This document shows positions 1-12,600 of a DNA stretch of 64,000 nt, piece after piece. The notes below the pieces were generated by a model, which saw only the letters and a program-made list of their open reading frames with translations, was not told the DNA's origin and made no database searches. The position numbers and the translations under genes were made by a program. Each line of letters opens with the position of its first letter. The stretch's first letter is position 1. Source of the DNA: Cordylochernes scorpioides. Its lineage: Eukaryota; Arthropoda; Arachnida; Pseudoscorpiones; Chernetidae. The stretch covers positions 96,058,410 to 96,122,409 of the forward strand of contig CP092870.1 of NCBI GenBank assembly GCA_030710605.1, read 5' to 3'.

Positions 1-460
1 ACATTTTTATATCAACTAGCATTCGTTAAAAATATAAAATTGTTTCCAAAATTTGCCCATATACACTCAAGGACAAAACTTATGGAAGTTGTACCTTTTA
101 GCATGTATATCGGGATTCTCAGACAATAACTCTGAAAGATATTACAGTGATCTTAATTGAAGACACACGAGATAACCAAGTGTGAACTAAATTGCTTCTG
201 TCTCCTTCAAAAAAAAAAAAAAAAACAGACGACCGGCGACATCAGACTTTACACTTCCTTAAGTTTTGGCCATGAGTGCAGATAGAGAAGTAAGGTACAG
301 TTGAAAACCAGAACCTTCTCAGCAACAGAGAAACCGAAGAAGAATTAGACTGATGAACTGGATGGGAAGCTATGAAGAAATAAAGGGAAGAACTCAATAG
401 CATGGCACCACAGATGAGCAAGGTCAGAGAAACTGAAGGTATATAGAAGGTTAAATTTAC
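1..460. other. Intron of Shank, partial, with a MITE
   Basis: Downstream intron of the last visible exon, cut by the window edge. It holds the MITE at 62-280 and otherwise AT-rich sequence in which I see no gene. Confidence 0.6.
62..280. mobile_element. MITE with ACTCATGGACAAAA-type inverted ends
   Basis: Starts TACACTCAAGGACAAAACTT and ends with the reverse complement (AAGTTTTGGCCATGAGTG). The interior also folds on itself. Similar elements lie at 3497, 29194, 53614, 58265 and 60406. The flanking TA in most copies and the long terminal inverted repeats suggest a non-autonomous Tc1/mariner-type element (inference). The right flank here reads CA. Confidence 0.7.
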
Positions 461-627
461 CTTTCTTGGCAGTCAGTTTGCGGGGCAGTGTGACACATTG
501 TCGGTAGCCCTGTCCGGCGGGGGGGCCGGGCCACAGTGACCACTGTCATGGCGATCATGTCACCCGCCTGTCGTATCAGTGTCACCACGTGCTCGTGGGA
601 GGCTTGGGACACATCCTGGCCGTTGAT
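461..627 (-). CDS. Shank: Shank exon: PDZ domain, C-terminal part
   Basis: Begins after AG at 628-630 in phase 0 with INGQDVSQASHEHVVTLIRQ, the end of the PDZ beta-sheet and the alpha-B helix. The His in SHEHVV sits where class I PDZ domains bind the Ser/Thr of a C-terminal ligand. It then runs into an Arg/Pro segment (VARPPRRTG) as in Shank. The donor GTAAAT follows base 461 in phase 2. 167 nt, 55 codons plus 2 nt. The gene continues beyond the left edge toward the proline-rich region. Confidence 0.9.
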
Positions 628-3600
628 CTGCGCACACAACGGCGATGCGTTTTGTCTCAATACTCGAATCTAACTTGTAAAACAAATAACCGTCCAGGAT
701 CAATAGAATCTCAAATGGAAACTCGATAACTTGTTTAGAAGGATGAGAATATTGTTTCTGTTTCAGAGTTTATAAATTTCTCTCTTTTCTTTCCAATCTC
801 TCTCTTAACTAAGAAAATCAAGCATGGTTATCTCTAAGTCTTGTACATGTTCTATAACTTTGTTATAAGGCTCTTCTGAGAACTTGACCAAAAGGGCATT
901 AGAAATGGGATGTCAAAAAAATTTTATAAAAAAAAAAACCCGAGATTTCCAATAAAAATTCTTTAAAAAGGAAAGACCTAAATATCATTATAATAAGCGA
1001 AATACTGTATTTTATTAATGAAAATTTTTAAATTTGCATAAACGGGTATTCTCCTCACCTCCATGAGGTAGTCTCCCTTCCGGAGTCCGGCGAGGTCAGC
1101 GATGCCGCCGACGTCCACGTCCTCCAGATACTGTAGACTGGGCCAGTTGTCGGAGGGCTGACGTTCCATCAGCGGACTGGTGGCTGGACATAACAGCAGG
1201 TCACATAAGTTAGAGAAAAGCTACTTCAATTGTCAGATGTAACAAAAAATCAATGGGTCATCTTATAATCAAGTTTCTTTCGGTAAAAAGTTCACATTTA
1301 TATTTTCAGTTGTAGAGGTACAGTCTGCATCACACTGACGAGGGGCAACAGCCCGAAACGCGTTCGTGGTTGACTTTTCTTTATTTATCAAGAAAATGGT
1401 TTGGCTAAATATCAGGGAACAGGTTAAATCAACAATTAGTTGATTTCTGTTCCACTAGAATGCTCTTGGTAATCTAAAAAGTTCATGTTAGCGGTCAGGA
1501 TATGCCTATATTGTTTTATGTATTTATATTTAAGCCATAGACAATTGGCTTAGAGATTTTTTTATCAGCTTCTCTTTGGAAGATTTTAAAGAGTTGAGGA
1601 ATCCTTTGTGGAAATCTCATGAAACAAAACCTGACTAAATCTGCGAGGGTCATTGCACGAAACTGTGGTCTCCAGATGGACGCCTCGAATTTACCAAAAC
1701 TGGTGGCTTTGTCACTGACTGCTAGATTGCTGAGAGAGTCAACAGCTAGCGCATAGGTTTTTGCGGATATTTCAAAAGGAGGTATTTCATTTTAAAAAGT
1801 CAAAACATTCAAATCGCTATTTTCCAGTATAATTACATGCATATAATACTTTCAGTAAAGCAGCACATCCCTTGAGAGGATATAGCTCCAAAACATGGAT
1901 ACTCCTAGGCTCTCCTAGAGAGTGTCTCTTATTGGAGGGGTTTGATAGATCAATATCAGCTTTACACACCCAAGATAGAGGACACTGCTTTGATAGAGAT
2001 ATACGGAGACATCTGAGGCTCTTCATTGGACACGACAACAACAAGAACATAAAATCAAGATAAGTCATTATATCAAAGACAAGTCACTTGATTTTTCTTA
2101 CAAAAGTCGTCACTTAGGGAAGTTTTGCTGTATTTAAAGAGTAAAATCCAAAAATCTTTGTGAGGAAGAATTTGTCGGCCATCTCTTTCCAATAACCTGA
2201 CAGAATAAAGAGTCCACTGACTGGACTTCAGCGCCCAACCGCACACAACGGATTTAAGAACAGTACTTGGCTATACGTGGTATGTGATCACCTAGCATTG
2301 TTAACATTGTAAAACGACATTTGAAAACCATCCCGCATGTGTTTCCTTTCAACGAAAAATCAAAACTTATTTTTAAGGAGAAATAACGATTATTTCTTAC
2401 CTTAGAGATGAGGTATGAAAGGATGAATTGTGAAGAGTAATGATAAACGGAAAAATAAAAGTATCCAGGGATGGGAATAATCGTTATTTCTCCTTGAAAA
2501 TAAGTTTTGATTTTTCGTTGAAAAGAAACACATGCGGGATGGTTTTCAAATGTCGTTTTACAATCACAAGCCGTATTATATTATATTGTATTATTAACAT
2601 TATTGTTACAATTCATACTATTTTTCCAAACGGCATTCCTATACAGTTCCATCCAAATTTGATCGTCACTCAATTTGTCACATCACACGGCCAGCACTAC
2701 TTACATAAAAGAGGTCTATTAGAAACACCAAATTGTTCCTGCGGGGAAACTAAACAAACTGCTCTTCACCTTATCTACGACTGTCCAAACTTTACAGAAG
2801 TGAGACATCGATTGTTCCCTGATCTAAATGATTTAACTCTTACATAAACCACTTTTTAAATAGAAATTTAATGAAATCTATCGTTTGATACATGTGAATA
2901 TTTAATCCTGAGTTTCAGTTTGTTTATTTATCTGTTTCCTCTGTAATAGGCGCAAATACTTCAATATCGCGCCTTGTTAGATAATAAATAAATAAAAAAA
3001 TTAAATCACTTAACAAACGAAACCATCCTGGTTGAAAGCAATACTTATCTGGTAAAAGATGACTTCTACAAAATACTACTGGAGTAACATCTCCTGAGAT
3101 ATCCTCCTGCAGCTTATTTCAACTGGCTCTACTGTCCTATCAACAACGTGAAGGATATAAGAAGACCAACAGCCCGATACAGAATTCTTAAATCTCAACA
3201 GCCCGTTATCTACAGGATTACGTAGAAAGTTGGAGATACATCATTCATGTCAATCCAGAGATCTGGGGAATTATTGTAGACACATTAGTAGTGTTGTAGA
3301 TACATGTCGGTATAGCGGCTTACCTTTGGCACCTCTCAGGACAAATCCAAATCCTTTCTTGCCCTTGTGGAGGATTACTGTCTTGGGCTCGCCGTACCTG
3401 GACAACAACATGTCAGAACTTTCCCTGGACGGTCCTTCTGGTGCTATATTATATATAAGGCAACCAACCATGTTGTGTTGAGATGGCAGAAATAAACACA
3501 CGCATGGACAAAACTTAAGGAAGTTGTACCTTTTACCATTTATATCGGGATTCGGACAATAACTCTGAAAGATATTACAGTGACCTTTATTGATGACACA

Positions 3601-6600
3601 CGAGATAATCAAGTGTGAACAAAAAATTCTCTCCAACTCCTTAAAAAAAAAAAAAAAGACGACCGGCGACATCAAATACTTTTCACCTCCTTAAGTTTTG
3701 TGTATGAGTGTATTCCTTCAAATTCACCCAGAAATCCGCATACAGAACGTGGTACAAAGTGGGTACTTACATCTTCCACTTGCGGATGACCCCGGGCGGG
3801 GCGGTATGTCGTAGGTCCCTCCGGCCTTCCACCCGCTGAGACCTGGCCTGGACGCAGGACACGGGGAAGAAACCTTCCTGGCCGTCCGCAGCCGTGCCTT
3901 CTAGGAGTCCGTCACTATGGACCACCGTCACTGGAGCACAGTACAGTGCCGTGAGTGGGGTTATCAACTGGCGTGTCGGATTAGAGGTGTTCAAAATACA
4001 GTGTAAATAGTAGCTTAAACTGGCGAAGCCGCTGGGAGGGTTCACCACTGATGATCCAGGCCCTCCCATTAATTTTTCCATTGCAGTAAGGGCAGTAGAA
4101 ATTGTTATGGTAGATTAAACTGGCGAAACCGCTGGGAGGGTTCACCACTGATGAGCCAGGCCCTCCCATACAGTGTGTTTCAACAGCCTCTACAACTAAA
4201 TTGCCATCGTGACTTCTTACCAAAGGTATCTCTTTTCTTTTTCTGGAGAATCCCATTTTACGAAAGATAAAATCTCTCTCCCCTCTCTGAAATATAAATA
4301 ATAATAAAAAATAGCTTCCACAAGGATAAGTTTCCTACTTTATCTATATATTCTCTCAAGCCTTCTGGTATTATAAACCTCTCCACAGTAGTATATGACC
4401 TCCCGTAGATTCCCGCTGTATCCGTAGAAGGACATCTTATCCTAAAACGTACGAACGTTTTCTTATATAAAGAAACTAGCCGAATGACCCGGGCAACGCC
4501 CGTGTTTTACCCGATTGAATGTTTTTATTCAAATACTATTTGTTACAATTATAAATTGGCGCCTTAAATAAATGCATATATTAGTTAATAACTATAGCCT
4601 ATGTGTTTTATCTGTCTATGTACTGTTGGCTTCCGTAGGCGTCTCTTACTGGGAAAAAGAAAGAGAGGATTCCATTTATTTATTAACTAATATATGCATT
4701 TATTTAAGGAGCGACCCGCTCCAACACAATAGTTACAAAAACGAAATAGCGAGTGGGGGGGGGGGGGGGGAGGCAAAGGTGGCGTGATCGTAGGCAACCA
4801 ATAGGAGAGCGCCATTCCAAAAAAAAAAGCAAACGGTGACAGAGATGAAAACTGAAGAATTAAGAGATGAAGAACGCATGACACTCGTAACTGTATATTG
4901 AATAATAAAAAATAGCTTCCACAAGGATAAGTTTCCTACTTTATCTATATATTCTCTCAAGCCTTTGGGTTATAAACCCTTCTACAGTAGTATATGACCT
5001 CCCGTAGATTCCCGCTGTACCTGTAGAAGGACATCTTGTCCTAAAGCTTGTACGAACTTTTTCTTATATAAAGAAATTATTCTCATCAACTTGTGTTTCT
5101 TCTTCGGAAATATCTTTATTCACGGGGCTGCTAGCCAGAATAGATGATTTTTGAGCCCCGATGGACGCATAAAGCGGGATATATACAAAACACTTTATAC
5201 ATTGTAAAGGACTGCGGCGTATGATTATAAAACAACACTTAAAGTTTCACCGCATAAGTTTCTTTGGAGGGGCCTGGGGATGGGTGCATGTTTCTTCTTC
5301 TATAGTTAAATGTGATGAGTTAAGTTGAAGCATTTTTTCTTAAAATGTGGTCGCTATGGGAAATAGAAATTATACAGAATGAGAGTAATCAATTTTTTTG
5401 TGACCGCTGGATACTTTGAATTTGTAGATTCTTGGGAAAAGGATGTTTTGATGTAAAATTTGAAGGTAATTTATAAGTTGACCATTCTAGACAGATTGTG
5501 GCTTGGAGGAAGTGATCTATGTTGTTGTTGTTATTGCTTATTCCTCAAATCGTTTAAACGATCTCCATTAAGTCCCATTGTCTCAGCTTTTCTATTAGAA
5601 GCAGCATTAGAAGCAAAGTCACACTGCTACCGAGTGGTACTTCCAGGTCTCTCTCAGTGACCTATGTAAACAGGTTTTTACCATATTTACACAAGTAGGG
5701 GGGACATCATCATATATAAACAACGCAAGAAGCATTCACTCACCTTCCACGACATCACCGGCCTTCAACTTGAGATGACCTTCCACCGGGACGTCGTAGT
5801 CTTCGATGCATACGACGGACATTCCCGCCAAAATGATGGATTCGTCTGTCTCCGTCGAGCAGACGCCAGAAGACTCACTGCCGTCTGCCACACAATTCCA
5901 GTAACTCACACACCGCAACCAAATCTCTCCCTCTCACTACACTTCTATTATATTGAAGGACAGTTAAATATGAACAGTTTCATATCAAAACACATTCTGA
6001 TATACGATGCACCTATCTGAATCCACTAGTTTTCGGAGACGGTCAATAGATGGCGCTCAGTTTTAGCGTCTATTTTGCCGGGAGAGGCGACTTTTAATTT
6101 TATAAAACAATTTCCTCCCGGCACAATTTACACATAGTAAAAACTTTAATAGGGATGATAAATAATGAGCCACAATACCAGTTTTGACAAATTCAGACAT
6201 AAAGCCAACAACCTGTATACTATGGTTTGGACTACGGCCATCATCAGTACAGGGACGGCTTCGATTCCATAACATCCTATGAGAGAAGTTATGAAATTGG
6301 TCAAATTTACCAAAAAGCTGGTGAATTAGCAGTGACTGAATTTCCAGCTAGAATACAATATATGGTAGTTTTTTTTTTTAATCTGTAAATTGCTTTCTCG
6401 AATACACACAATACTTTACAATTTGATTTCATTTAACTAAATTTGCATACCAACCCTTTGTACATATATCAATTGTGTTGATATATATGTGATATTGTGT
6501 TGTGTCGACTTATCTGTGATTAGGGATCCTGTCGACTAGCTGTAATATTGTGTTGAGATCCTGACGACTCTCTGTAATAATACGTTGGGGTTTGGTAAGC

Positions 6601-9600
6601 TTATTGTAGAACCTCGTCGACTCTCGCTATAAGTTGTGGCAACCGAGGGTCAAACCTGTAGTAACCGCGAGGGACAGTCAGGGGTGGAGAGTTTTCCAGT
6701 ACCTCGCTGCACCTTGTAGGACCTTTAACAGTTCTCCCAAAGTACAGGCAGTCGTGGTCGAGGCAGAGTGGAAAACTGGGAATGTCCACACACACAAAAC
6801 GAAGAGACACAGTTGAAAGAAAGTTCCTTGAATAGATAAAAAGCGAGCCAAGAGCAAAGATGGAGATCGAGAAGTTTTCTTACTGTTTTACATCGTCGAT
6901 GAGTTGGTCTCTGGAGACAATAAGGGATGACGCTGACCGGAAGACTCCTGGACTGAACTGAACTGGTTGTTGCTACGCGGCCTTTTTATACGACCGCTCT
7001 GACTAAGAGAATTGGGTCATGCACGTGTCGATGGACACCGGACACTGGCGACAGACTGTCGGGGTCCAATCTATCTTTAGAAGTCACTTGTGATTCTCTC
7101 TTTGGCTCTTAACTTAGCTTTTAATCTATTATATTTTATTTATTCATCCTCAGTACATTACATCTGGAGATACAAGGACACACGTCAATTATGCGTATAA
7201 TTAGTTGTAGTTTATAATTAGTTCTATATACAACATGACAAGCTTGTTATATGTATTACATAATATAGGGTTATTGGTTTAAATTATCATAGATGGGCCC
7301 CGTGAGTGAAAGGGTTTATCCGGGTTTAAGCGGGTAAAGCCTCTCTAACACAGGTAAGTAATTAGAATTTATTTTAATTAATTAAAACTGTGAGGGGAAA
7401 GGGCTATAACAAGATGTTTATTTGGCTATATCTGAAAATTATAAAAATAAAACTTATGTTTAATTAAAAAGTTATGATATTCATTATAAAAGAGAACTGT
7501 AGATAAAACCTTTGTTTGCTAAAAATAATGATGATAAAAAATGATGTTCTAAAAGATTGTTGGCGGGCGTTGGAAAGGGTTAGGGGTTGAAGAATATGCA
7601 ATTGTAAGTGTTGCACAGACAATCAAATACTGAGATCCAGGTGCAAAGCGAGGATATAGACTTGTGCGTCTTCCTTGGCAATGTTTCACCTGTGATCCTG
7701 TATAAGGTTACAGTGCTTTGTCACAATTGTAAGGTTATTGGTTGAAAAGATGTTGAAGAAAAGAATTAATATGATTGAAAGGGGTGGTAGAGCCATGCGA
7801 TAAGTAGAATTGTTGTAGCGACAGTAAGTTGTCTGACTTGACTTGAAATCAAAGGTTGATTGTGGTCCGCTAGAGCTGAAAAAAATTGAAAATTGAAAAA
7901 TGTGAACGCTTTGTGCATGCGTTGGTGATGTGCTCTGCGGATGATTGAAATAAACTTTTGAAACGTGTTCAGACCAAAAAGTTGAGACTTGTACTTCTGG
8001 GGAACGGTGTTTTCAAAGAGTTTGTTGATTTACGAAATCAAAAGAAAAATTGTCAAGCAGTACTGTCGTTTCTAGCAATGGCTGAAATAGGTAGTGAGAA
8101 AGTATAGGGAATTAGTTAAAGAATATGATTGTTGAAAACGATTGTTGTAGATGCCCGATAGTTGATGATAAACATTGTCATATAATAAAGTTATTTAAAC
8201 AAAAATATAGTGAATAAAAAGATAGAAATATGATTGCGGATAACAACAGTATAAGGGGATAAAATCAAACATGTAATATACAAAAGACATAATAATGAAT
8301 TAGCACAATATAAAAGATATAATAATTAGAATTAGTAATATATAAAAGATATAATAATGAATTAGCAAAATATAAAAGATATAATAATTAGATAAATGTT
8401 AAGTAGTAACAAATGGAGCAAAAAATGTCTCTTTTGAAGAAAAGTTAAAAGAAAATAAAAAATATTCGTTCCTGAAAAAAAAAAGAAAGGAACATATTCA
8501 CACAATTGAAACAGCAAGTAGGTAAACAGCGTGGTAAGTTTCTTTATTGGGAACCACGAGCTTTCGGACATCAGCTGCCCTTCATCAGGTACAATGGGTG
8601 GTTGGAAAAAGTGAACCAATATATACATGCAGTAAATTAGCATAAGAGAAAGCTAACTAACATCTATTTAAAATAATTAAGAAATTTACATAAGAACTAA
8701 AGATAAAAAAGTACAAAATTTCTAAAAAATATACGAAATTTCTAAAAAATAGACTAAAAATCTGTGTATGACGGATAAAAGGTAAAACACGAGTAAAAGG
8801 ATGGGAAGAAGAGCGTAGGCATCTAGGCACAATGAAGGAAGGAAGCGAAATAAGATGTCAGTGGCCAAGTTTAGAAAAAGCAGTATATTGAGGGGGGAGA
8901 TCTATTTTCCTATTAAAACTAGGGATGGAGTTAGACACGAGAGCCTCCAGGACCAAACGTTGATATTTATTCTTAACTTCACTGTATACCGGAATCGTGT
9001 TGCGTAGATTAAAAGAGTGGTTAAATTCGTGGCTGTGTTGATATAGTAGTGACTTACGATCGTGGGAACGGATGTTTCGTTCGTGTTCTAGGACACGAGT
9101 GGCAATGGTGCGGCCAGTTTCTCCGACGTATGATTGTGGACAGTCGTTGCACGGTATTCTGTAGATGGCATTGGAGAAAGATTGGGGGCTGGGCCTGACG
9201 GAGCTTTTTGTGAGGGGATGGCGTAACGATGTGCCTAGGGAAGGTGATTTTTTAAAAAACGTGCGGATGCCAAATTTACGCAGATAAAAACCGATGTCGG
9301 AATTCGTAGTAGAAAACGGAAGAACGCAAACATCTTTAAACGGGGGAGGAATAGAACTGTCGTGATTTGGTGTATAAAAATGTCGATCGATAAAGTTACG
9401 TGGGTAACCCGCGGATAAAAGGTGTAGGTAAACGATCCGTTTTTCGATTCTACTGAATAAAGGAAGGGAGCAATGAGTAAAAACGCGCTTAGAAAGAGTT
9501 TTTACGGTGGTAATTTTATGGGAGACGGGAGCATGTGATGAAAAATGCAAGTAAGAAGGGGTAAAACCGGCTTTACGAAAAACAGTTGTATGGAAACGGC

Positions 9601-12600
9601 CCTGGAGATTAACCACTAAAACGTCTAAGAACGGGATACAATTAAAACGGGAAGAATTGTGGGTAAAACGTAAATCGGAATGATAGGAGTTTAAAACAGT
9701 CAGGATAGGGGAGTGGTCAGTGCTCTGATGCAAACAAAAAATGTCATCGACATATCTCGCCCACATTACTACTCCTAGGTGGATCTGGGAAACTAACCAT
9801 CGGTCCAAATATGACATTACGATCTCAGCTGCGGTTGTAGAGAGAGGGCTGCCCATGGGGGAGCCTCTTATCTGCAAGAAAAAGCGGCCATTAAACTCTA
9901 GGGTGTTCATGCCCAAGCAGATGTTGAACAGCTCATAAACTACTTTTTGATCTTTGTTAGAGACAGAAGGAGAGTTGAGGAGTGAGCCTAACCCATCAAA
10001 AATCAAAGAATGTGGGAGGCTTAGGAAGAGAGATGTGACGTCAAAAGTGGACATAGTGGGGCTGCCAGACTGGGAAAAGTTTTTTAGTTTGGCGATAAAA
10101 TCAGAGGAGTCCTGAATGGAATGAATATTGTGGGCTTTGACAAGGGGCTTAAGGAAGTTTGAAAGATATCTAGCCAAATGCAAAGCGGGCGAAAGATGAT
10201 ATGCGACGATGGGCCTGAGAGGGATATCGGGCTTATGAGTCTTAGGGAGCCCATAAATATATCAAACTTCCTTAAGCCCCTTGTCAAAGCCCACAATATT
10301 CATTCCATTCAGGACTCCTCTGATTTTATCGCCAAACTAAAAAACTTTTCCCAGTCTGGCAGCCCCACTATGTCCACTTTTGACGTCACATCTCTCTTCC
10401 TAAGCCTCCCACATTCTTTGATTTTTGATGGGTTAGGCTCACTCCTCAACTCTCCTTCTGTCTCTAACAAAGATCAAAAAGTAGTTTATGAGCTGTTCAA
10501 CATCTGCTTGGGCATGAACACCCTAGAGTTTAATGGCCGCTTTTTCTTGCAGATAAGAGGCTCCCCCATGGGCAGCCCTCTCTCTACAACCGCAGCTGAG
10601 ATCGTAATGTCATATTTGGACCGATGGTTAGTTTCCCAGATCCACCTAGGAGTAGTAATGTGGGCGAGATATGTCGATGACATTTTTTGTTTGCATCAGA
10701 GCACTGACCACTCCCCTATCCTGACTGTTTTAAACTCCTATCATTCCGATTTACGTTTTACCCACAATTCTTCCCGTTTTAATTGTATCCCGTTCTTAGA
10801 CGTTTTAGTGGTTAATCTCCAGGGCCGTTTCCATACAACTGTTTTTCGTAAAGCCGGTTTTACCCCTTCTTACTTGCATTTTTCATCACATGCTCCCGTC
10901 TCCCATAAAATTACCACCGTAAAAACTCTTTCTAAGCGCGTTTTTACTCATTGCTCCCTTCCTTTATTCAGTAGAATCGAAAAACGGATCGTTTACCTAC
11001 ACCTTTTATCCGCGGGTTACCCACGTAACTTTATCGATCGACATTTTTATACACCAAATCACGACAGTTCTATTCCTCCCCCGTTTAAAGATGTTTGCGT
11101 TCTTCCGTTTTCTACTACGAATTCCGACATCGGTTTTTATCTGCGTAAATTTGGCATCCGCACGTTTTTTAAAAAATCACCTTCCCTAGGCACATCGTTA
11201 CGCCATCCCCTCACAAAAAGCTCCGTCAGGCCCAGCCCCCAATCTTTCTCCAATGCCATCTACAGAATACCGTGCAACGACTGTCCACAATCATACGTCG
11301 GAGAAACTGGCCGCACCATTGCCACTCGTGTCCTAGAACACGAACGAAACATCCGTTCCCACGATCGTAAGTCACTACTATATCAACACAGCCACGAATT
11401 TAACCACTCTTTTAATCTACGCAACACGATTCCGGTATACAGTGAAGTTAAGAATAAATATCAACGTTTGGTCCTGGAGGCTCTCGTGTCTAACTCCATC
11501 CCTAGTTTTAATAGGAAAATAGATCTCCCCCCTCAATATACTGCTTTTTCTAAACTTGGCCACTGACATCTTATTTCGCTTCCTTCCTTCATTGTGCCTA
11601 GATGCCTACGCTCTTCTTCCCATCCTTTTTCTCGTGTTTTACCTTTTATCCGTCATACACAGATTTTTAGTCTATTTTTTAGAAATTTCGTATATTTTTT
11701 AGAAATTTTGTACTTTTTTATCTTTAGTTCTTATGTAAATTTCTTAATTATTTTAAATAGATGTTAGTTAGCTTTCTCTTATGCTAATTTACTGCATGTA
11801 TATATTGGTTCACTTTTTCCAACCACCCATTGTACCTGATGAAGGGCAGCTGATGTCCGAAAGCTCGTGGTTCCCAATAAAGAAACTTACCACGCTGTTT
11901 ACCTACTTGCTGTTTCAATTTATTGAGCGTGGCTATAATTATGTCATATTCACACAATGTCTAGGTGTAGGTCCAAGATTATTGGTGTCTTTAGTTTGAC
12001 CTATGGGGAGGCAATGTGGCCCTATGTCGCTTTGGTCCGGTCTGAGAAGTTGGTCTTTGCCAGATCTTCCCGATTATATTATGTGAGACCAGACGGGGAG
12101 CGATCTTGATCCCTAAAAATGATGTAGTGTAGTGGAAGATGGGGACTTTGGATACATGAAGTGTATAGTGCATGTCTTAGGCGCTAAAAAGATTGCAGAG
12201 CGTTTTATACCGTTTGGTCTGCAAAATTTTTAGGTGAGCCTACCCAAACGCCGGCTTGTTACGCTTGGGAAAAAATCATTTAAACTATTAATTTAACAGA
12301 TCCTTTTTCCATGTAACATTGCGTTACCTATGGAGAAATGAGAGGTTAAATTCTTTTTTATTCCTAACGAATGAGCCGGTAATGTTGTGTTTGTTCATAT
12401 TAAAAGCGTACCCAAAAGTCATATAATTGAATGATTGTTCTTTTGCGTCAAAAAAAAATTCCACACTGGGCGTGCAAACACTGTAAAAGTTGTAAAACAC
12501 ACGATGATAATTAAAGATATAAAGTTTAATGTTATTTTTTTCAATATTAAAATTCAAATTAATAAGTGAATTGGGTAATTATTGGTAAGTCAATTAGTTT

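Larger units (their letters stand above)
1184..3323. other. Intron of Shank with repeat debris
   Basis: Contains a hammerhead-like box near 1337-1366 (CTGACGA, GGGC/GCCC hairpin, GAAA), an inverted repeat of about 90 bp per arm at 2310-2400/2478-2570 matching the tail of the TAGCCTAGTGG-headed SINE, and a LINE 3' end at 2640-2997. The rest shows nothing recognisable. Confidence 0.55.
3931..5743. other. Intron of Shank with local repeats
   Basis: Holds two tandem units of the CTGATGA/GAAA repeat (4016-4170), a direct repeat of about 185 bp (4295-4480 and 4900-5085) and, between them, an element with inverted ends (4559-4712). The rest is unremarkable AT-rich DNA. Confidence 0.55.
8494..11958. 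mobile_element. Head-to-head pair of Penelope-like retroelements
   Basis: Two 5'-truncated copies point outward from a 99-bp centre: left arm 8503-10162 (minus) and right arm 10262-11920 (plus), about 1.66 kb each and almost identical. The pair is flanked by the 13-bp direct repeat CATATTCACACAA (8494-8506 and 11946-11958), a likely target duplication. Both arms encode reverse transcriptase plus a GIY-YIG endonuclease, the Penelope signature. The right copy extends about 25 bp further at its 3' end. Inverted pairs and 5' truncation are known for Penelope-like elements, and one duplication around the whole suggests a single insertion event. Confidence 0.85.

Noticed and set aside
1328..1376. 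Hammerhead ribozyme at CTGACGA-GGGC-AACA-GCCC-GAAA
   Set aside because: Core boxes and stem II are good, but the base at the cleavage position after the ACG/CGT stem III would be G, and stem I does not pair; kept only as a remnant.
3271..3675. 134-codon reading of the first PDZ exon
   Set aside because: The extra codons upstream are MITE and intron; only 3324-3397 fits the splice phases.
6601..6810. 69-codon minus-strand frame found twice (also 14378-14587)
   Set aside because: Identical only because it lies in the paired LTR-like repeats; no domain or start evidence.
9741..9938. 65-codon frames antisense to the Penelope RT (also 10486-10683)
   Set aside because: Identical mirror shadows of the reverse transcriptase coding frame in both arms.
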